From positions 248,001 through 312,000 of the forward strand of contig NZ_FOKP01000004.1 in assembly GCF_900112185.1 (NCBI RefSeq): a stretch of 64,000 nucleotides of DNA. Direction: 5' to 3'. Shown piece by piece: positions 16,477-24,525 of the stretch. The first letter of the stretch is position 1; every line of letters starts with the position of its first letter. Source of the stretch: Allobosea sp. CRIB-10 (GTDB lineage Bacteria; Pseudomonadota; Alphaproteobacteria; Rhizobiales; Beijerinckiaceae). Made by a program: the position numbers and the translations under genes. Under the pieces are notes generated by a model. That model was given only the letters and a program-made list of their open reading frames with translations, was not told where the DNA came from and did no database searches.

Positions 16477-16806
16477 CCCTGGTCTGCTCGCCCTTGGTAT
16501 CCACGAAGACCCAAACCCGGTCGAACGCACGTCCCCGCGGGGCCATCGCCGCGTCACTACTTTCCCTTGTGCAACAGATCAAGACGACAACCTATCCGTT
16601 TCAATCTCAAAACCGATAGTCGTCGATTTATTTTTCTATCAAACGATAGTTTAAAAGTTGGAGTCCTGCACCAGCGTCAGTCTTCGAGCAAACACCCGCA
16701 TGGCTGAAATCAGCGATCCCTAGAGACAATTCTGCTGATCTACCAACCGTCATGAGGCTGGAATGGGTGATGACTCGCGAGGCATCCGAAAAACGGCGTT
16801 GACCCG
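16477..16806. other. Gene-free stretch upstream of the TetR gene
   Basis: About 330 bases hold no supported gene. The part from 16590 to 16660 is clearly AT-richer than its surroundings and probably holds the tetR promoter; it repeats the word CGATAGT twice (16614-16620 and 16644-16650). The rest shows nothing that I recognise. Confidence 0.4.
16636..16649. promoter_or_regulatory. Candidate TetR operator
   Basis: CTATC-AAAC-GATAG is a perfect inverted repeat with a 4-base spacer inside an AT-rich island 160 bases upstream of the TetR-family gene. TetR proteins commonly bind such palindromes next to their own genes. Confidence 0.4.
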
Positions 16807-17022
16807 TTAGCGCCGGCCAGAGGTTTCGCTGCGCTCGTGCTTGCCCGCCGCGAGCCCCTCGGGATCATCCGGCTCATAGGGCGCATGCGGCCCGGTCGGG
16901 TGTGCGGAACGCGGATTCGGCCCAGCCCGCCGCTGCTCATCCGCGCCGGACTGGCCGGGGCGCGGCGCAGTCGCGAAGGAAGCGGGCGTATCAGTCAGGC
17001 GGTCATTGCGCTTGTTCGGCAT
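16807..17022 (-). CDS. Small hydrophilic protein, 71 residues
   Basis: The product is short, hydrophilic and probably disordered: Arg/Pro/Gly/Asp-rich with the segment NPRSAHPTGPHAPYEPDDPE and a basic tail KHERSETSGRR. There is no hydrophobic region. The ATG at 17022 has an AAGGA site 8 bases upstream, which is good support for translation. Function is unknown. It is followed by the gpmI gene end, 57 bases upstream of it on the same strand. Confidence 0.6.
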   Translation of the reverse strand: MPNKRNDRLTDTPASFATAPRPGQSGADEQRRAGPNPRSAHPTGPHAPYEPDDPEGLAAGKHERSETSGRR

Positions 17023-17079
17023 GGAGCGGTCCTTTCCTCTGGACAACCGCTCCACGCCGCGGGAGTTCCCGCAGATGGC

Positions 17080-18594
17080 TCAGCGCAGCAGCGACTGGCC
17101 GGTCATCTCAGCCGGCTGCTTTAGGCCGAGCAGCGCGAGCAGGGTCGGCGAGACATCGGCGAGACGCCCCTCGGCCAGTCCCTTCGCCTTGCTCCCGATC
17201 AGCATGACCGGCACCGGGAAGGTGGTGTGTGCGGTGTGCGGATTGCCGGTGACGGGATCGACCATCAGTTCGGCATTGCCATGGTCGGCGGTGACCAAGA
17301 GCGCCCCGCCCTTGGCGAGGATGGCGTCGGCGATCTGGCCGAGGCTCGTATCGATCGTCTCGACCGCCTTGATCGCCGCCGAGAGCACACCGGTATGGCC
17401 GACCATGTCGGGATTGGCGAAGTTCAGCACGAAAAGATCGTATTTCCCGCTCTCGATCGCGGCGACGACCTTCCTGGTCAGCTCCGGCGCCGACATCTCC
17501 GGCTGCAGATCATAGGTCGCAACCTTCGGCGAGGGCGTCATGCTGCGCTCCTCGCCCTCGAACGGCTCCTCCCGCCCGCCATTGAAGAAATAGGTGACGT
17601 GCGGGTACTTCTCGGTCTCGGCGAAACGGATCTGCTTCAGCCCCGCCTTCGACACGGTCTCGCCGAGGCCGTTGGCGAGGCTCTGCGGCGCGAACAGCGC
17701 CGGCATGATCGGATCGAGCTCGGAGCTGTATGAGGTCATCCCGACCGCGCCGACGAGTTTTGGCATGCGCGGCCGCGAAAAACCGCTGAACGCGGCGAAG
17801 AGCAGCGGCGCCAGGATCTCGCGGATGCGGTCGGCGCGGAAATTGAAGCTGAGCAGGCCGTCGCCATCGGCCATGCCGTGATAACCGCCGATCACCGCCG
17901 GCTTGATGAACTCGTCGCTGACATTGGCGGCGTAGGCGGCCTCGATCGCAGAGGCTGCGGTCGGCATCCGCTCGCCTTCGCCCAGCGCCAGCGCCTTCCA
18001 GGCAAGCTCGACCCGCTCCCAGCGATTGTCGCGATCCATCGCGTAATAGCGCCCCGACACCGTCGCGACCTTGACCTCGCGCGGCAGCGCCGCCTCCAGC
18101 GCCGCGACATAGTCGGCAGCCGAGCGCGGCGGCGTATCGCGGCCGTCGGTGAAGACATGGACGACAGCCGGCACGCCGGCCGCGACGACGAGCTTCGCCA
18201 GCGCCACCGCATGGTCCTGATGGGCATGGACGCCGCCGGGGGAGACCAGGCCGAGGATATGGCAGGTGCCGCCGCTGGCCTTCAGGCGCCCAATCAGCCC
18301 GCTCTCGTCGAGCGCCTGCTTCAGCGTGCCGTCGGTGGCAGCCTGGTTGATGCGCGGCAGATCCTGCATCACGACGCGGCCCGCGCCCAGGTTGAGATGA
18401 CCGACTTCGGAATTGCCCATCTGGCCCTCGGGCAGGCCGACATCGAGGCCCGAAGTGCGCAGGAAGGCGTGCGGCGAGGAGGCCCAGAACCGGTCGAAAT
18501 TCGGCGTCTTCGCCAGGAGGACGGCGTTGTTGTCCTCGTCGTCGCGCCAGCCCCAGCCATCGAGGATCATCAGCATGACGGGGCGGCTGGACAT
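17080..18594 (-). CDS. gpmI: 2,3-bisphosphoglycerate-independent phosphoglycerate mutase
   Basis: The 504-residue enzyme interconverts 2- and 3-phosphoglycerate in glycolysis using two manganese ions and a phosphoserine. The N-terminal ILDGWGWRDD metal site and the catalytic Ser62 in GNSEVGHLNLG are present; the C-terminal VTADHGNAE metal motif is also intact. The length matches the family. The ATG at 18594 is chosen because the upstream frame to 18657 lacks similarity to the family. It is alone as a transcription unit and divergent from the haloacid dehalogenase across a palindromic repeat. Confidence 0.96.
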   Translation of the reverse strand: MSSRPVMLMILDGWGWRDDEDNNAVLLAKTPNFDRFWASSPHAFLRTSGLDVGLPEGQMGNSEVGHLNLGAGRVVMQDLPRINQAATDGTLKQALDESGLIGRLKASGGTCHILGLVSPGGVHAHQDHAVALAKLVVAAGVPAVVHVFTDGRDTPPRSAADYVAALEAALPREVKVATVSGRYYAMDRDNRWERVELAWKALALGEGERMPTAASAIEAAYAANVSDEFIKPAVIGGYHGMADGDGLLSFNFRADRIREILAPLLFAAFSGFSRPRMPKLVGAVGMTSYSSELDPIMPALFAPQSLANGLGETVSKAGLKQIRFAETEKYPHVTYFFNGGREEPFEGEERSMTPSPKVATYDLQPEMSAPELTRKVVAAIESGKYDLFVLNFANPDMVGHTGVLSAAIKAVETIDTSLGQIADAILAKGGALLVTADHGNAELMVDPVTGNPHTAHTTFPVPVMLIGSKAKGLAEGRLADVSPTLLALLGLKQPAEMTGQSLLR

Positions 18595-18691
18595 GCGCGT
18601 ATATCCTGTGCATCTGCGAACAAGTGCTTGTGCGGATATCACGCTCCGCGCGGCCAAGGCGAGCGCTAAGAATAGCGCCGCGGCTCCGCAC

Positions 18692-18808
18692 AGCCCTCAT
18701 CCTGAGGAGGCCCGCAGGGCCGTCTCGAAGGATGTTTCAGGAGGCTCCGGAACCATCTGGAGCATCCTTCGAGACGCAGCCTGAAGGCTGCTCCTCAGGA
18801 TGAGGGCT
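18692..18808. repeat. Intergenic imperfect palindrome, 117 bp
   Basis: The ends AGCCCTCATCCTGAGGA and its reverse complement enclose further complementary arms (CTCGAAGGATG with CATCCTTCGAG). The element fills the gap between the divergent gpmI and dehalogenase genes. It has the form of the palindromic dispersed repeats common between rhizobial genes. Confidence 0.75.
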
Positions 18809-18830
18809 GAGTTGGAGAAAGGATAAGACC

Positions 18831-19574
18831 ATGCCGATCAAGGCCGTCGTCTTCGATGCCTATGGAACCCTGTTCGACGTGCAGTCGGTCGCCGGCGTCA
18901 CCGAGGACGCTTTCCCCGGCCATGGCGAGACGATCACCCAGATCTGGCGATTGAAGCAGCTCGAATACACCTGGCTGCGCGCCCTGATGGGCCGCTACGA
19001 GGATTTCTGGAGCGTAACGCAAGCCTCGCTCGACTTCACGCTGAAGACGCTCGGCCTCGAGGCGACGCCCGATCTCCTCGCCCGCATCGCCGCCGCCTAT
19101 GACGCGCTCGCGCTCTATCCGGAAGCACTGGCGGCGTTGCAGGGCCTCGCCCCGACCCGCCTCGCCATCTTCTCCAATGGCAGCCCGGCCATGCTGACCA
19201 ATCTCACCAGGCAGGCCGGCATCGACGCGCTGCTGGAGACCGTGATCAGCGTCGACGAGATCAGGACCTACAAGCCCGATCCGCGCGGCTATCGCCTGGT
19301 CGAGGAGCGGCTCGGCCTGACCCGCGACGAGATCCTGTTCGTCTCCTCCAACGGCTTCGACATTGCCGGGGCCAAGGCCTATGGCATGACGGTGGCGCGC
19401 ATCGAGCGTGTAACCTCGCAGGCCCTGCGCGACGAACTATCCGGCGCAGCGGTGATCGGGCCGAAGAGCCTGTTCAAGGCGCTGCGTATGCAGGAGGAGC
19501 AGCTCGGTGCGGGTGCCGATCTCACCATCTCGGTCCTGACCGAGCTCATCCCCTACCTCGCCGCGCGCCGCTGA
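18831..19574 (+). CDS. (S)-2-haloacid dehalogenase, type II
   Basis: The 247-residue HAD-superfamily enzyme hydrolyses 2-haloalkanoic acids to 2-hydroxyacids. Key residues of the type II family are present: nucleophile Asp9 (VVFDAYGTLFD), Arg40, Ser115/Asn116 (FSNGSP), Lys148 (TYKPDP) and the Ser173/Asn174/Asp177 triad (SSNGFDIAGAKAYG). The start has AAGGA about 8 bases upstream and lies directly after the palindromic repeat. A glutathione transferase gene follows 23 bases later in the same direction, so the two may form a detoxification operon. Confidence 0.9.
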   Translation: MPIKAVVFDAYGTLFDVQSVAGVTEDAFPGHGETITQIWRLKQLEYTWLRALMGRYEDFWSVTQASLDFTLKTLGLEATPDLLARIAAAYDALALYPEALAALQGLAPTRLAIFSNGSPAMLTNLTRQAGIDALLETVISVDEIRTYKPDPRGYRLVEERLGLTRDEILFVSSNGFDIAGAKAYGMTVARIERVTSQALRDELSGAAVIGPKSLFKALRMQEEQLGAGADLTISVLTELIPYLAARR

Positions 19575-19597
19575 GCCGGCCACCCAGGAGACCAACG

Positions 19598-20284
19598 ATG
19601 ATCCGCTTCTACTACCACCCCTCGCCCAACCCGGCGAAGATCGCGCTCTTCCTGGAGGAGGCCGGCCTGCCCTACGAACTCGTGCCGGTCGACACCCGCA
19701 AGGGCGACCAGTTCAAGCCGGACTTCCTCGCCATCAACCCGAACGGCAAGACCCCGGCCCTGACTGATGGCGACGTGAAGATTTTCGACAGCAACGCCAT
19801 CCTGCTCTACCTCGCCGAGAAGACCGGCCAGTTCCTGCCACCGGACACGCCCGAAATGCGCGGCCAGATGCTGTCCTGGCTGATGTTCGTCGCCACCGGC
19901 ATCGGCCCCTATACCGGCCAGTCCGTGCATTTCTCGCGCTTCGCGCCGGAGAAGGTGCCCTACGCGATCAACCGCTACGCACGCGAGGCCGAGCGGCATT
20001 GGGGCCTGCTCGACGACCAGCTCGCCAAGCACCGCTACATGCTCGGCGACGACTACACCCTGATCGACATGGCAGTCTGGGGCTGGGCGACGCGGGCGCA
20101 GTTCGCCCTCGGCGACGAGGCTTTCGCCAAGCTCGCCAACGTCCGGCGTCATCTCGACGAAATCTCGGCCCGGCCGGCGGCACAGCGCGCCGTCGCGCTC
20201 AAGGACAAGTTCGCCTGGAAGACCGAAGTCGACGAGGAGGCGCGGAAGATCCTGTTTCCGCAGAATGCCCATCTGAAGGCGTAA
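19598..20284 (+). CDS. Glutathione S-transferase family protein
   Basis: The 228-residue protein has an N-terminal thioredoxin-like domain with the glutathione gamma-glutamyl binding segment ending FDSNAILLYL near residue 65, and an all-helical C-terminal domain (about residues 90-215) with the DYTLIDMAVWGW N-capping motif. It resembles the YghU/Nu-class or beta-type soluble transferases. GGAG lies upstream of the ATG. It follows the dehalogenase gene, which suggests a combined role in handling halogenated or electrophilic compounds, although this is only inferred from position. Confidence 0.88.
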   Translation: MIRFYYHPSPNPAKIALFLEEAGLPYELVPVDTRKGDQFKPDFLAINPNGKTPALTDGDVKIFDSNAILLYLAEKTGQFLPPDTPEMRGQMLSWLMFVATGIGPYTGQSVHFSRFAPEKVPYAINRYAREAERHWGLLDDQLAKHRYMLGDDYTLIDMAVWGWATRAQFALGDEAFAKLANVRRHLDEISARPAAQRAVALKDKFAWKTEVDEEARKILFPQNAHLKA

Positions 20285-20292
20285 CGTTCCAG

Positions 20293-20400
20293 CGTCATTC
20301 TCGGGCGAAGCGCAGCGCAGAGCCGAGAATCTCATGACGAGAAGGCGCCGGCTGAGGCCTTCTCTGGCCTGAGATGCTCGGGTCAAGCCCGAGCATGACG
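20293..20400 (+). repeat. Intergenic repeat, family B, copy 1
   Basis: A 108-base element beginning CGTCATTCTCGGGCGAAGCG and ending AGCCCGAGCATGACG, built from two hairpins. A closely similar copy in opposite orientation lies at 22344-22450, on the other side of the idnO-idnD pair. Confidence 0.75.
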
Positions 20401-20408
20401 GTCCGGCC

Positions 20409-21176
20409 TCACACCACCGCAGTCAGACCGCCATCGACCATCAGCAGATGGCCGCTGACATAGTCGGAGGCTTCCGAGGACAGGAAGATCGCCGCGCCCG
20501 CCAGTTCCTTGGTCTCGCCCCAGCGGCCGACCGGAGCGCGGCTCTTGACCCAGTTCGAGAAGGTCTCGTCGGCGAGCAGCGCCTGGTTCAGTTCGGTGAC
20601 GAAATAGCCGGGGCCGATCGCATTGACCTGGATGTTGTGCTTGCCGAGCTCGGCGGCGAGCCCCTGCGTCATCAGGCTGACCGCACCCTTCGACGCCGTG
20701 TAAGGCACGATGCTCGGCCGGCCGAGCTTGCTCATCACCGAGCCGATATTGACGATCTTGCCACGATTGCGCGGCGCCATGCGCTTGGCCACCGCCTGGG
20801 TGACGTAGAAAACCGAATGCAGGTTCGTCGCCATCAGGAAATGCCAGTCCTCGGCCGGAAAGTCGACGAAGGCGCCGCGCTTCTGCGTGCCGGCATTGTT
20901 GACGAGGATGTCGATCGGTCCGATCTCGGCCTCGATCTTCGCGACGCCAGCCTCGACCGCCTTCTGGTCGGTGACGTCGAAGGCGGCGACGGAGGCCTTG
21001 TGGCCGGCCGCGGCGATGGCGCTGCGAGCCTTTTCCAGCTTGCCGGCATCGCGCCCGTTCAGCACGACATGCGCGCCGGCGGCGGCAAGGCCTTCGGCGA
21101 TGGCGAGGCCGATGCCCTGGCCGGAGCCGGTGACCAGGGCGATACGCCCGTCGAGCTTGAAGAGATTGAGCGACAT
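20409..21176 (-). CDS. idnO: Short-chain dehydrogenase, likely gluconate 5-dehydrogenase
   Basis: The 255-residue classical SDR has the cofactor loop TGSGQGIG (residues 16-23), NNAG at 93-96, and the catalytic Ser146, Tyr159 and Lys163 (YTASKG). Overall it resembles IdnO, which reduces 5-ketogluconate to gluconate in L-idonate catabolism. The assignment is strengthened by the divergent neighbour, an idonate-type zinc dehydrogenase. The start at 21176 has AGGA upstream. Other sugar-acid SDRs are possible. Confidence 0.82.
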   Translation of the reverse strand: MSLNLFKLDGRIALVTGSGQGIGLAIAEGLAAAGAHVVLNGRDAGKLEKARSAIAAAGHKASVAAFDVTDQKAVEAGVAKIEAEIGPIDILVNNAGTQKRGAFVDFPAEDWHFLMATNLHSVFYVTQAVAKRMAPRNRGKIVNIGSVMSKLGRPSIVPYTASKGAVSLMTQGLAAELGKHNIQVNAIGPGYFVTELNQALLADETFSNWVKSRAPVGRWGETKELAGAAIFLSSEASDYVSGHLLMVDGGLTAVV

Positions 21177-21233
21177 CCTATCCTCCCGGTCCGTGGCTGA
21201 CCTTACTGCTTGTTAGCGTCTCAAGGGTTGGGT

Positions 21234-21241
21234 AAGCGCTT
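21234..21241. promoter_or_regulatory. LacI/GntR-type operator core in the idnO-idnD divergent promoter
   Basis: The palindrome AAGCGCTT is flanked by T and T (TAAGCGCTTT) and sits between the divergent idnO and idnD genes. This core is typical of operators for LacI-family sugar regulators. No LacI-family gene is in the window. Confidence 0.45.
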
Positions 21242-21298
21242 TAAAACGATTAGACAATGCCGCAGCCGCATGGCTGTCGTCCCACTAGGAGTTCCGCC

Positions 21299-22336
21299 AT
21301 GCGCGCTGTCGTGATCCATGCCGAGAAGGATTTGCGCGTCGAGGACGCCGCAGTGCCGGAGCTCGGCCCGCTCGGCGTCAAGGTTGCGATCAAGGCCGGC
21401 GGCATCTGCGGCTCCGACCTGCACTATTACCTCCATGGCGGCTTCGGCACGATCCGGGTGCGCGAGCCGCTGATCCTTGGCCACGAGATCGCCGGCATCG
21501 TCGAGGCGGTCGGCAGCGAGGTCTCTCGGGTCAAACCGGGCGATCTCGTCGCGGTCAATCCGAGCCGCGCCTGCGGCCGCTGCCGCTATTGTCAGTCCGG
21601 CCAGCAGCAGCATTGCCTCGACATGCTGTTCTACGGCAGCGCCATGCGCTTCCCCCATGTCCAGGGCGGCTTCCGCGAGATCCTGGTGATCGAGGAGCGC
21701 CAGGCGGTGAAGCTGCCCGCCCATGTCGGTGCTGCACAGGCAGCCTTCGCCGAGCCGCTCGCCGTCTGCCTGCACGCGGTCAAGCGCGCCGGCGCCCTCA
21801 TTGGCAAGCGCGTCCTCGTCACCGGCTCCGGGCCGATCGGCGTTCTGACCGTGGTCGCCGCCCGCGCCGCCGGCGCATCGGAGATCGTGGTCACCGACGT
21901 GGTCGACGGCCCGCTGCCGACCGCCCTCGACATGGGCGCGACGACCGCGATCAACGTCATGGCGCAGCCAGAGCGCCTGAAGGCCGATTACGGGGCGGAA
22001 AAGGGCGCCTTCGACGTGATGTTCGAATGCTCGGGCAACCAGCATGCGCTCACCGGCGCCTTCGATGCGCTGCGACCGGGTGCGGTGATCGTCCAGATCG
22101 GCGTCGGCGGCAATTTCACCATTCCGATGAACGTCGTCGTCGCCAAGGAATTCGACCTGCGCGGCTCCTTCCGCTTCCATGAGGAATTCGACTGGGCGGT
22201 CGAGCTCATCGCGTCGGGCCGCATCGACCTCACACCCCTGCTCACCGCCTCGATCCCGATCGAGCGTGCGGTCGAAGCCTTCGACCTCGCCGCCGACAAG
22301 TCGAAGGCGATGAAGGTGCAGCTGACCTTCGGCTGA
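21299..22336 (+). CDS. idnD: Zinc-dependent L-idonate 5-dehydrogenase-type enzyme
   Basis: The 345-residue medium-chain dehydrogenase has catalytic zinc ligands Cys37 (GGICGSDLHYY) and His62-Glu63 (GHE), a structural-zinc Cys cluster (CGRCRYCQSGQQQHC, about 95-109) and the NAD loop VTGSGPIG near 177. It most resembles IdnD, which oxidises L-idonate to 5-ketogluconate. The ATG at 21299 is chosen because AGGAG lies 8 bases upstream; the earlier in-frame start adds 14 unrelated residues. Paired with the divergent idnO, it would convert L-idonate to gluconate. Confidence 0.88.
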   Translation: MRAVVIHAEKDLRVEDAAVPELGPLGVKVAIKAGGICGSDLHYYLHGGFGTIRVREPLILGHEIAGIVEAVGSEVSRVKPGDLVAVNPSRACGRCRYCQSGQQQHCLDMLFYGSAMRFPHVQGGFREILVIEERQAVKLPAHVGAAQAAFAEPLAVCLHAVKRAGALIGKRVLVTGSGPIGVLTVVAARAAGASEIVVTDVVDGPLPTALDMGATTAINVMAQPERLKADYGAEKGAFDVMFECSGNQHALTGAFDALRPGAVIVQIGVGGNFTIPMNVVVAKEFDLRGSFRFHEEFDWAVELIASGRIDLTPLLTASIPIERAVEAFDLAADKSKAMKVQLTFG

Positions 22337-22343
22337 AGGAGCA

Positions 22344-22450
22344 CGTCATGCTCGGGCTCGCCCCGAGCATCTCAAGCCGGAAAAGGCTGTGAAAGCGCCT
22401 TCTCATCCCGAATTTCTCGGGTCTGCGCTTCGCTTCACCCGAGAATGGCG
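22344..22450 (-). repeat. Intergenic repeat, family B, copy 2 (inverted)
   Basis: A 107-base element beginning CGTCATGCTCGGGCTCGCC and ending in CACCCGAGAATGGCG. It is the reverse orientation of the copy at 20293-20400, with several mismatches. It sits between idnD and the stop of the diguanylate cyclase. Confidence 0.75.
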
Positions 22451-22451
22451 C

Positions 22452-24227
22452 CTACCCAACCTGCCGCAACATCGTGCCCGGCTCGTCGATCGCGACGCCG
22501 TCGCGGCCACTGTGCTTGACCCGGTACAGCCCCGCATCGGCGCGGGCTGCGGCATCGGTCAGGTTATCGTCCGGCAGCGCCATGGCCGCGCCGAGGCTCG
22601 CCGTCATCGGCACTGCTCGGCCGTCGCTGAGCATGACCGGCGCCTCGCGCAGCAGCTCCGCGATCTTGTTCGCGATCGTCGCGAGCCCATCCGCCGTGCA
22701 ATCGCTGATCAGCAGGATGAACTCGTCGCCACCCCAGCGCGCGCAGGCGTCGTAGCTGCGCAGGGCCGGAAGCATCCGGCGCACGCAGGCGACCAGCACC
22801 TCGTCGCCGGCCCGGTGGCCGTAATCGTCGTTGACCAGCTTGAAGCGGTCGAGATCGACGATGATCAGCCCGCAAGCCGTGCTGTTGCGCTGGGCCCGGT
22901 TCTGCTCGCGCGCAAAGGCCTCCTCGAAGCCGCGCCGGTTCAGGACCGAGGTCAGCGGGTCATGCTGCGCCAGCTCCTCGAGCTTCTGCGTACGCTCGCG
23001 CACCATTGCCTCGAGCCGCCCCGTATTGTCGCCGACGGCCTGGGCCATCTCGTTGAAGGCGCGCGACAGCCGGGCGATCTCGTCATTGCCGTCCTCTTTC
23101 GCCACGGCCGTGAAATCGCCGGAGCGGACCCTGGTGACGCCCTGCTCGACCCGAGCCAAGCGATCGAGCACCTTGCGCTTGAACAGGAAGGTCAGCAGTC
23201 CGGCCACGGCGACGAGGATCGCCACCATCAAGCCGGCGATCGGCGCGAACAGCTTGCGGTCGATGATGGCGTCGACATCCATCACGGTGACGTTGAACCA
23301 GCCGAGCCGGTCGAGGAAGCCGACACCGACCAATACCTCGTGCCCGTCCATCTGCATGAAGCGCGAGAGGACGAGTGCCTCGCCCTTGGCGACGCGCTGC
23401 ATCATGCCCGCGAGCGCCTTGCGGTCGCCCTCCTCGTCGAGCAGCCGGAAGATCGTCTTCTTCGCCGTCGCGTCCTTGGTCAGGCTGTGGAAGTCGACGA
23501 CGCGCGGGTCGCGATGCGCCTGCACCGCGCCCTGCAGATCGACGAACATGCTCTGCACGCCGGTCTGCGGGAACTCGACGACCTCCTTGATGAACTGGGT
23601 CAGGTCGACGCCGGTGCCGATCAGGCCGAGCACCTTGCCGTCCTTCTGGATGATGCAGTTGATCCAGACCTTGGTGACCGACAGCACCTCGTCGCGATTG
23701 ACGTTGAGATGGCAGCCTTTGCCGAGCGCGCGCGTCTTGAAATACCAGCTGTCCTGCGGAGCGTCCGGCGAGACCGTGTAGCGCAGCCGGTTGTGCTCGT
23801 AGCTGTTGTCCTTGTCGTTGAAATAATAGTGGCCGCTCTTGTCGACGACGGCGAAATAGCTGCGGTCGGTGAAGGAGAGCCGGTAGTGCTCGAGCTCGGC
23901 GAGGCCGCGCCTGGCCTTCTCCGGATCGGTCTCGTCCTGCGCCCATTCGACGATCACCGGCGCACGCGCCACCGTCTCGGCCAGCGAGACCTCGCGCATC
24001 AGCGCTTCCAGCCCGCGATAGCGATCGAACAGGATCTGCTTCTCGGCGAAGAGCGTGCCGAGCTTCACCACCGTGCCGTTGACCATCCAGAGGAAGATGC
24101 CTGAGGCCGGCACGGCGATCGCGACCAGCGTCGCCAGGACGAGCACGAGCACGCGCGCCTTCAGGCCCGAATTGGTCCAGGCGGTCAGCAAACCCATCTC
24201 GTCGGCATCTCCCGCGCTCTCCGACAT
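22452..24227 (-). CDS. Membrane diguanylate cyclase with a Cache sensor domain
   Basis: The 591-residue protein has a transmembrane segment at about 25-48, a periplasmic double-Cache-like sensor (about 50-325, with the typical YFAVVDKSGHYYFNDK and GLIGTGVDL segments), a second membrane segment at 327-349, a HAMP domain (about 350-402), a short coiled coil, and a GGDEF domain. The active-site motif GGDEF is intact at 499-503 and the product-inhibition I-site RSYD is at 490-493. It should make cyclic di-GMP from GTP in response to an external ligand, with product feedback. It is not in an operon. Confidence 0.92.
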   Translation of the reverse strand: MSESAGDADEMGLLTAWTNSGLKARVLVLVLATLVAIAVPASGIFLWMVNGTVVKLGTLFAEKQILFDRYRGLEALMREVSLAETVARAPVIVEWAQDETDPEKARRGLAELEHYRLSFTDRSYFAVVDKSGHYYFNDKDNSYEHNRLRYTVSPDAPQDSWYFKTRALGKGCHLNVNRDEVLSVTKVWINCIIQKDGKVLGLIGTGVDLTQFIKEVVEFPQTGVQSMFVDLQGAVQAHRDPRVVDFHSLTKDATAKKTIFRLLDEEGDRKALAGMMQRVAKGEALVLSRFMQMDGHEVLVGVGFLDRLGWFNVTVMDVDAIIDRKLFAPIAGLMVAILVAVAGLLTFLFKRKVLDRLARVEQGVTRVRSGDFTAVAKEDGNDEIARLSRAFNEMAQAVGDNTGRLEAMVRERTQKLEELAQHDPLTSVLNRRGFEEAFAREQNRAQRNSTACGLIIVDLDRFKLVNDDYGHRAGDEVLVACVRRMLPALRSYDACARWGGDEFILLISDCTADGLATIANKIAELLREAPVMLSDGRAVPMTASLGAAMALPDDNLTDAAARADAGLYRVKHSGRDGVAIDEPGTMLRQVG

Positions 24228-24303
24228 GTTCGGAAGCGCACGGGAGGCATGGTGGCCGCGATATGGTTTACGTTTCGTTGACGAATACGGCGGGTGGATT
24301 GAG

Positions 24304-24516
24304 CGTCATTCCGGGGCAGGCCGATAGGCCTGAGCCCGGAACCCATGAACACCGCCCTTTCCGTCATGGTCGGGTTTGTCCCGACCATCCACGTATTCAT
24401 CCGTCGAGTTGGTGTTCAAGACGTGGATGCTCGCCACAAGGGCGAGCATGACGAACTGGATTAGCGTCGTGTTCATGGGTTCCGGGCTCGCCGCTTCGCG
24501 GCGCCCCGGAACGACG
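24304..24516. repeat. Outer palindromic repeat interrupted by a second element
   Basis: The left part (24304-24351) runs CGTCATTCCGGGGC and then GAGCCCGGAACCCATGAACAC, and the right part (24470-24516) reads GTGTTCATGGGTTCCGGGCTC then CCCCGGAACGACG, so the two ends are complementary over about 35-40 bases. Between them lies a complete copy of another palindromic repeat (24362-24453). The whole sits downstream of fhs and upstream of the cyclase gene. Confidence 0.7.
24362..24453 (+). repeat. Intergenic repeat, family A, copy 1
   Basis: A 92-base element from CGTCATGGTCGGGTTTGTCC to GGCGAGCATGACG with two GC-rich hairpins and a central unpaired stretch. Its reverse complement is nearly the same as the element at 57517-57614. 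It is inserted within a larger palindrome. Confidence 0.8.
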
Positions 24517-24525
24517 ATGAGGCGT

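Noticed and set aside
22389-24104. 571-codon plus-strand frame opposite the diguanylate cyclase
   Set aside because: The minus-strand GGDEF protein explains the region fully; the plus frame has no family features.
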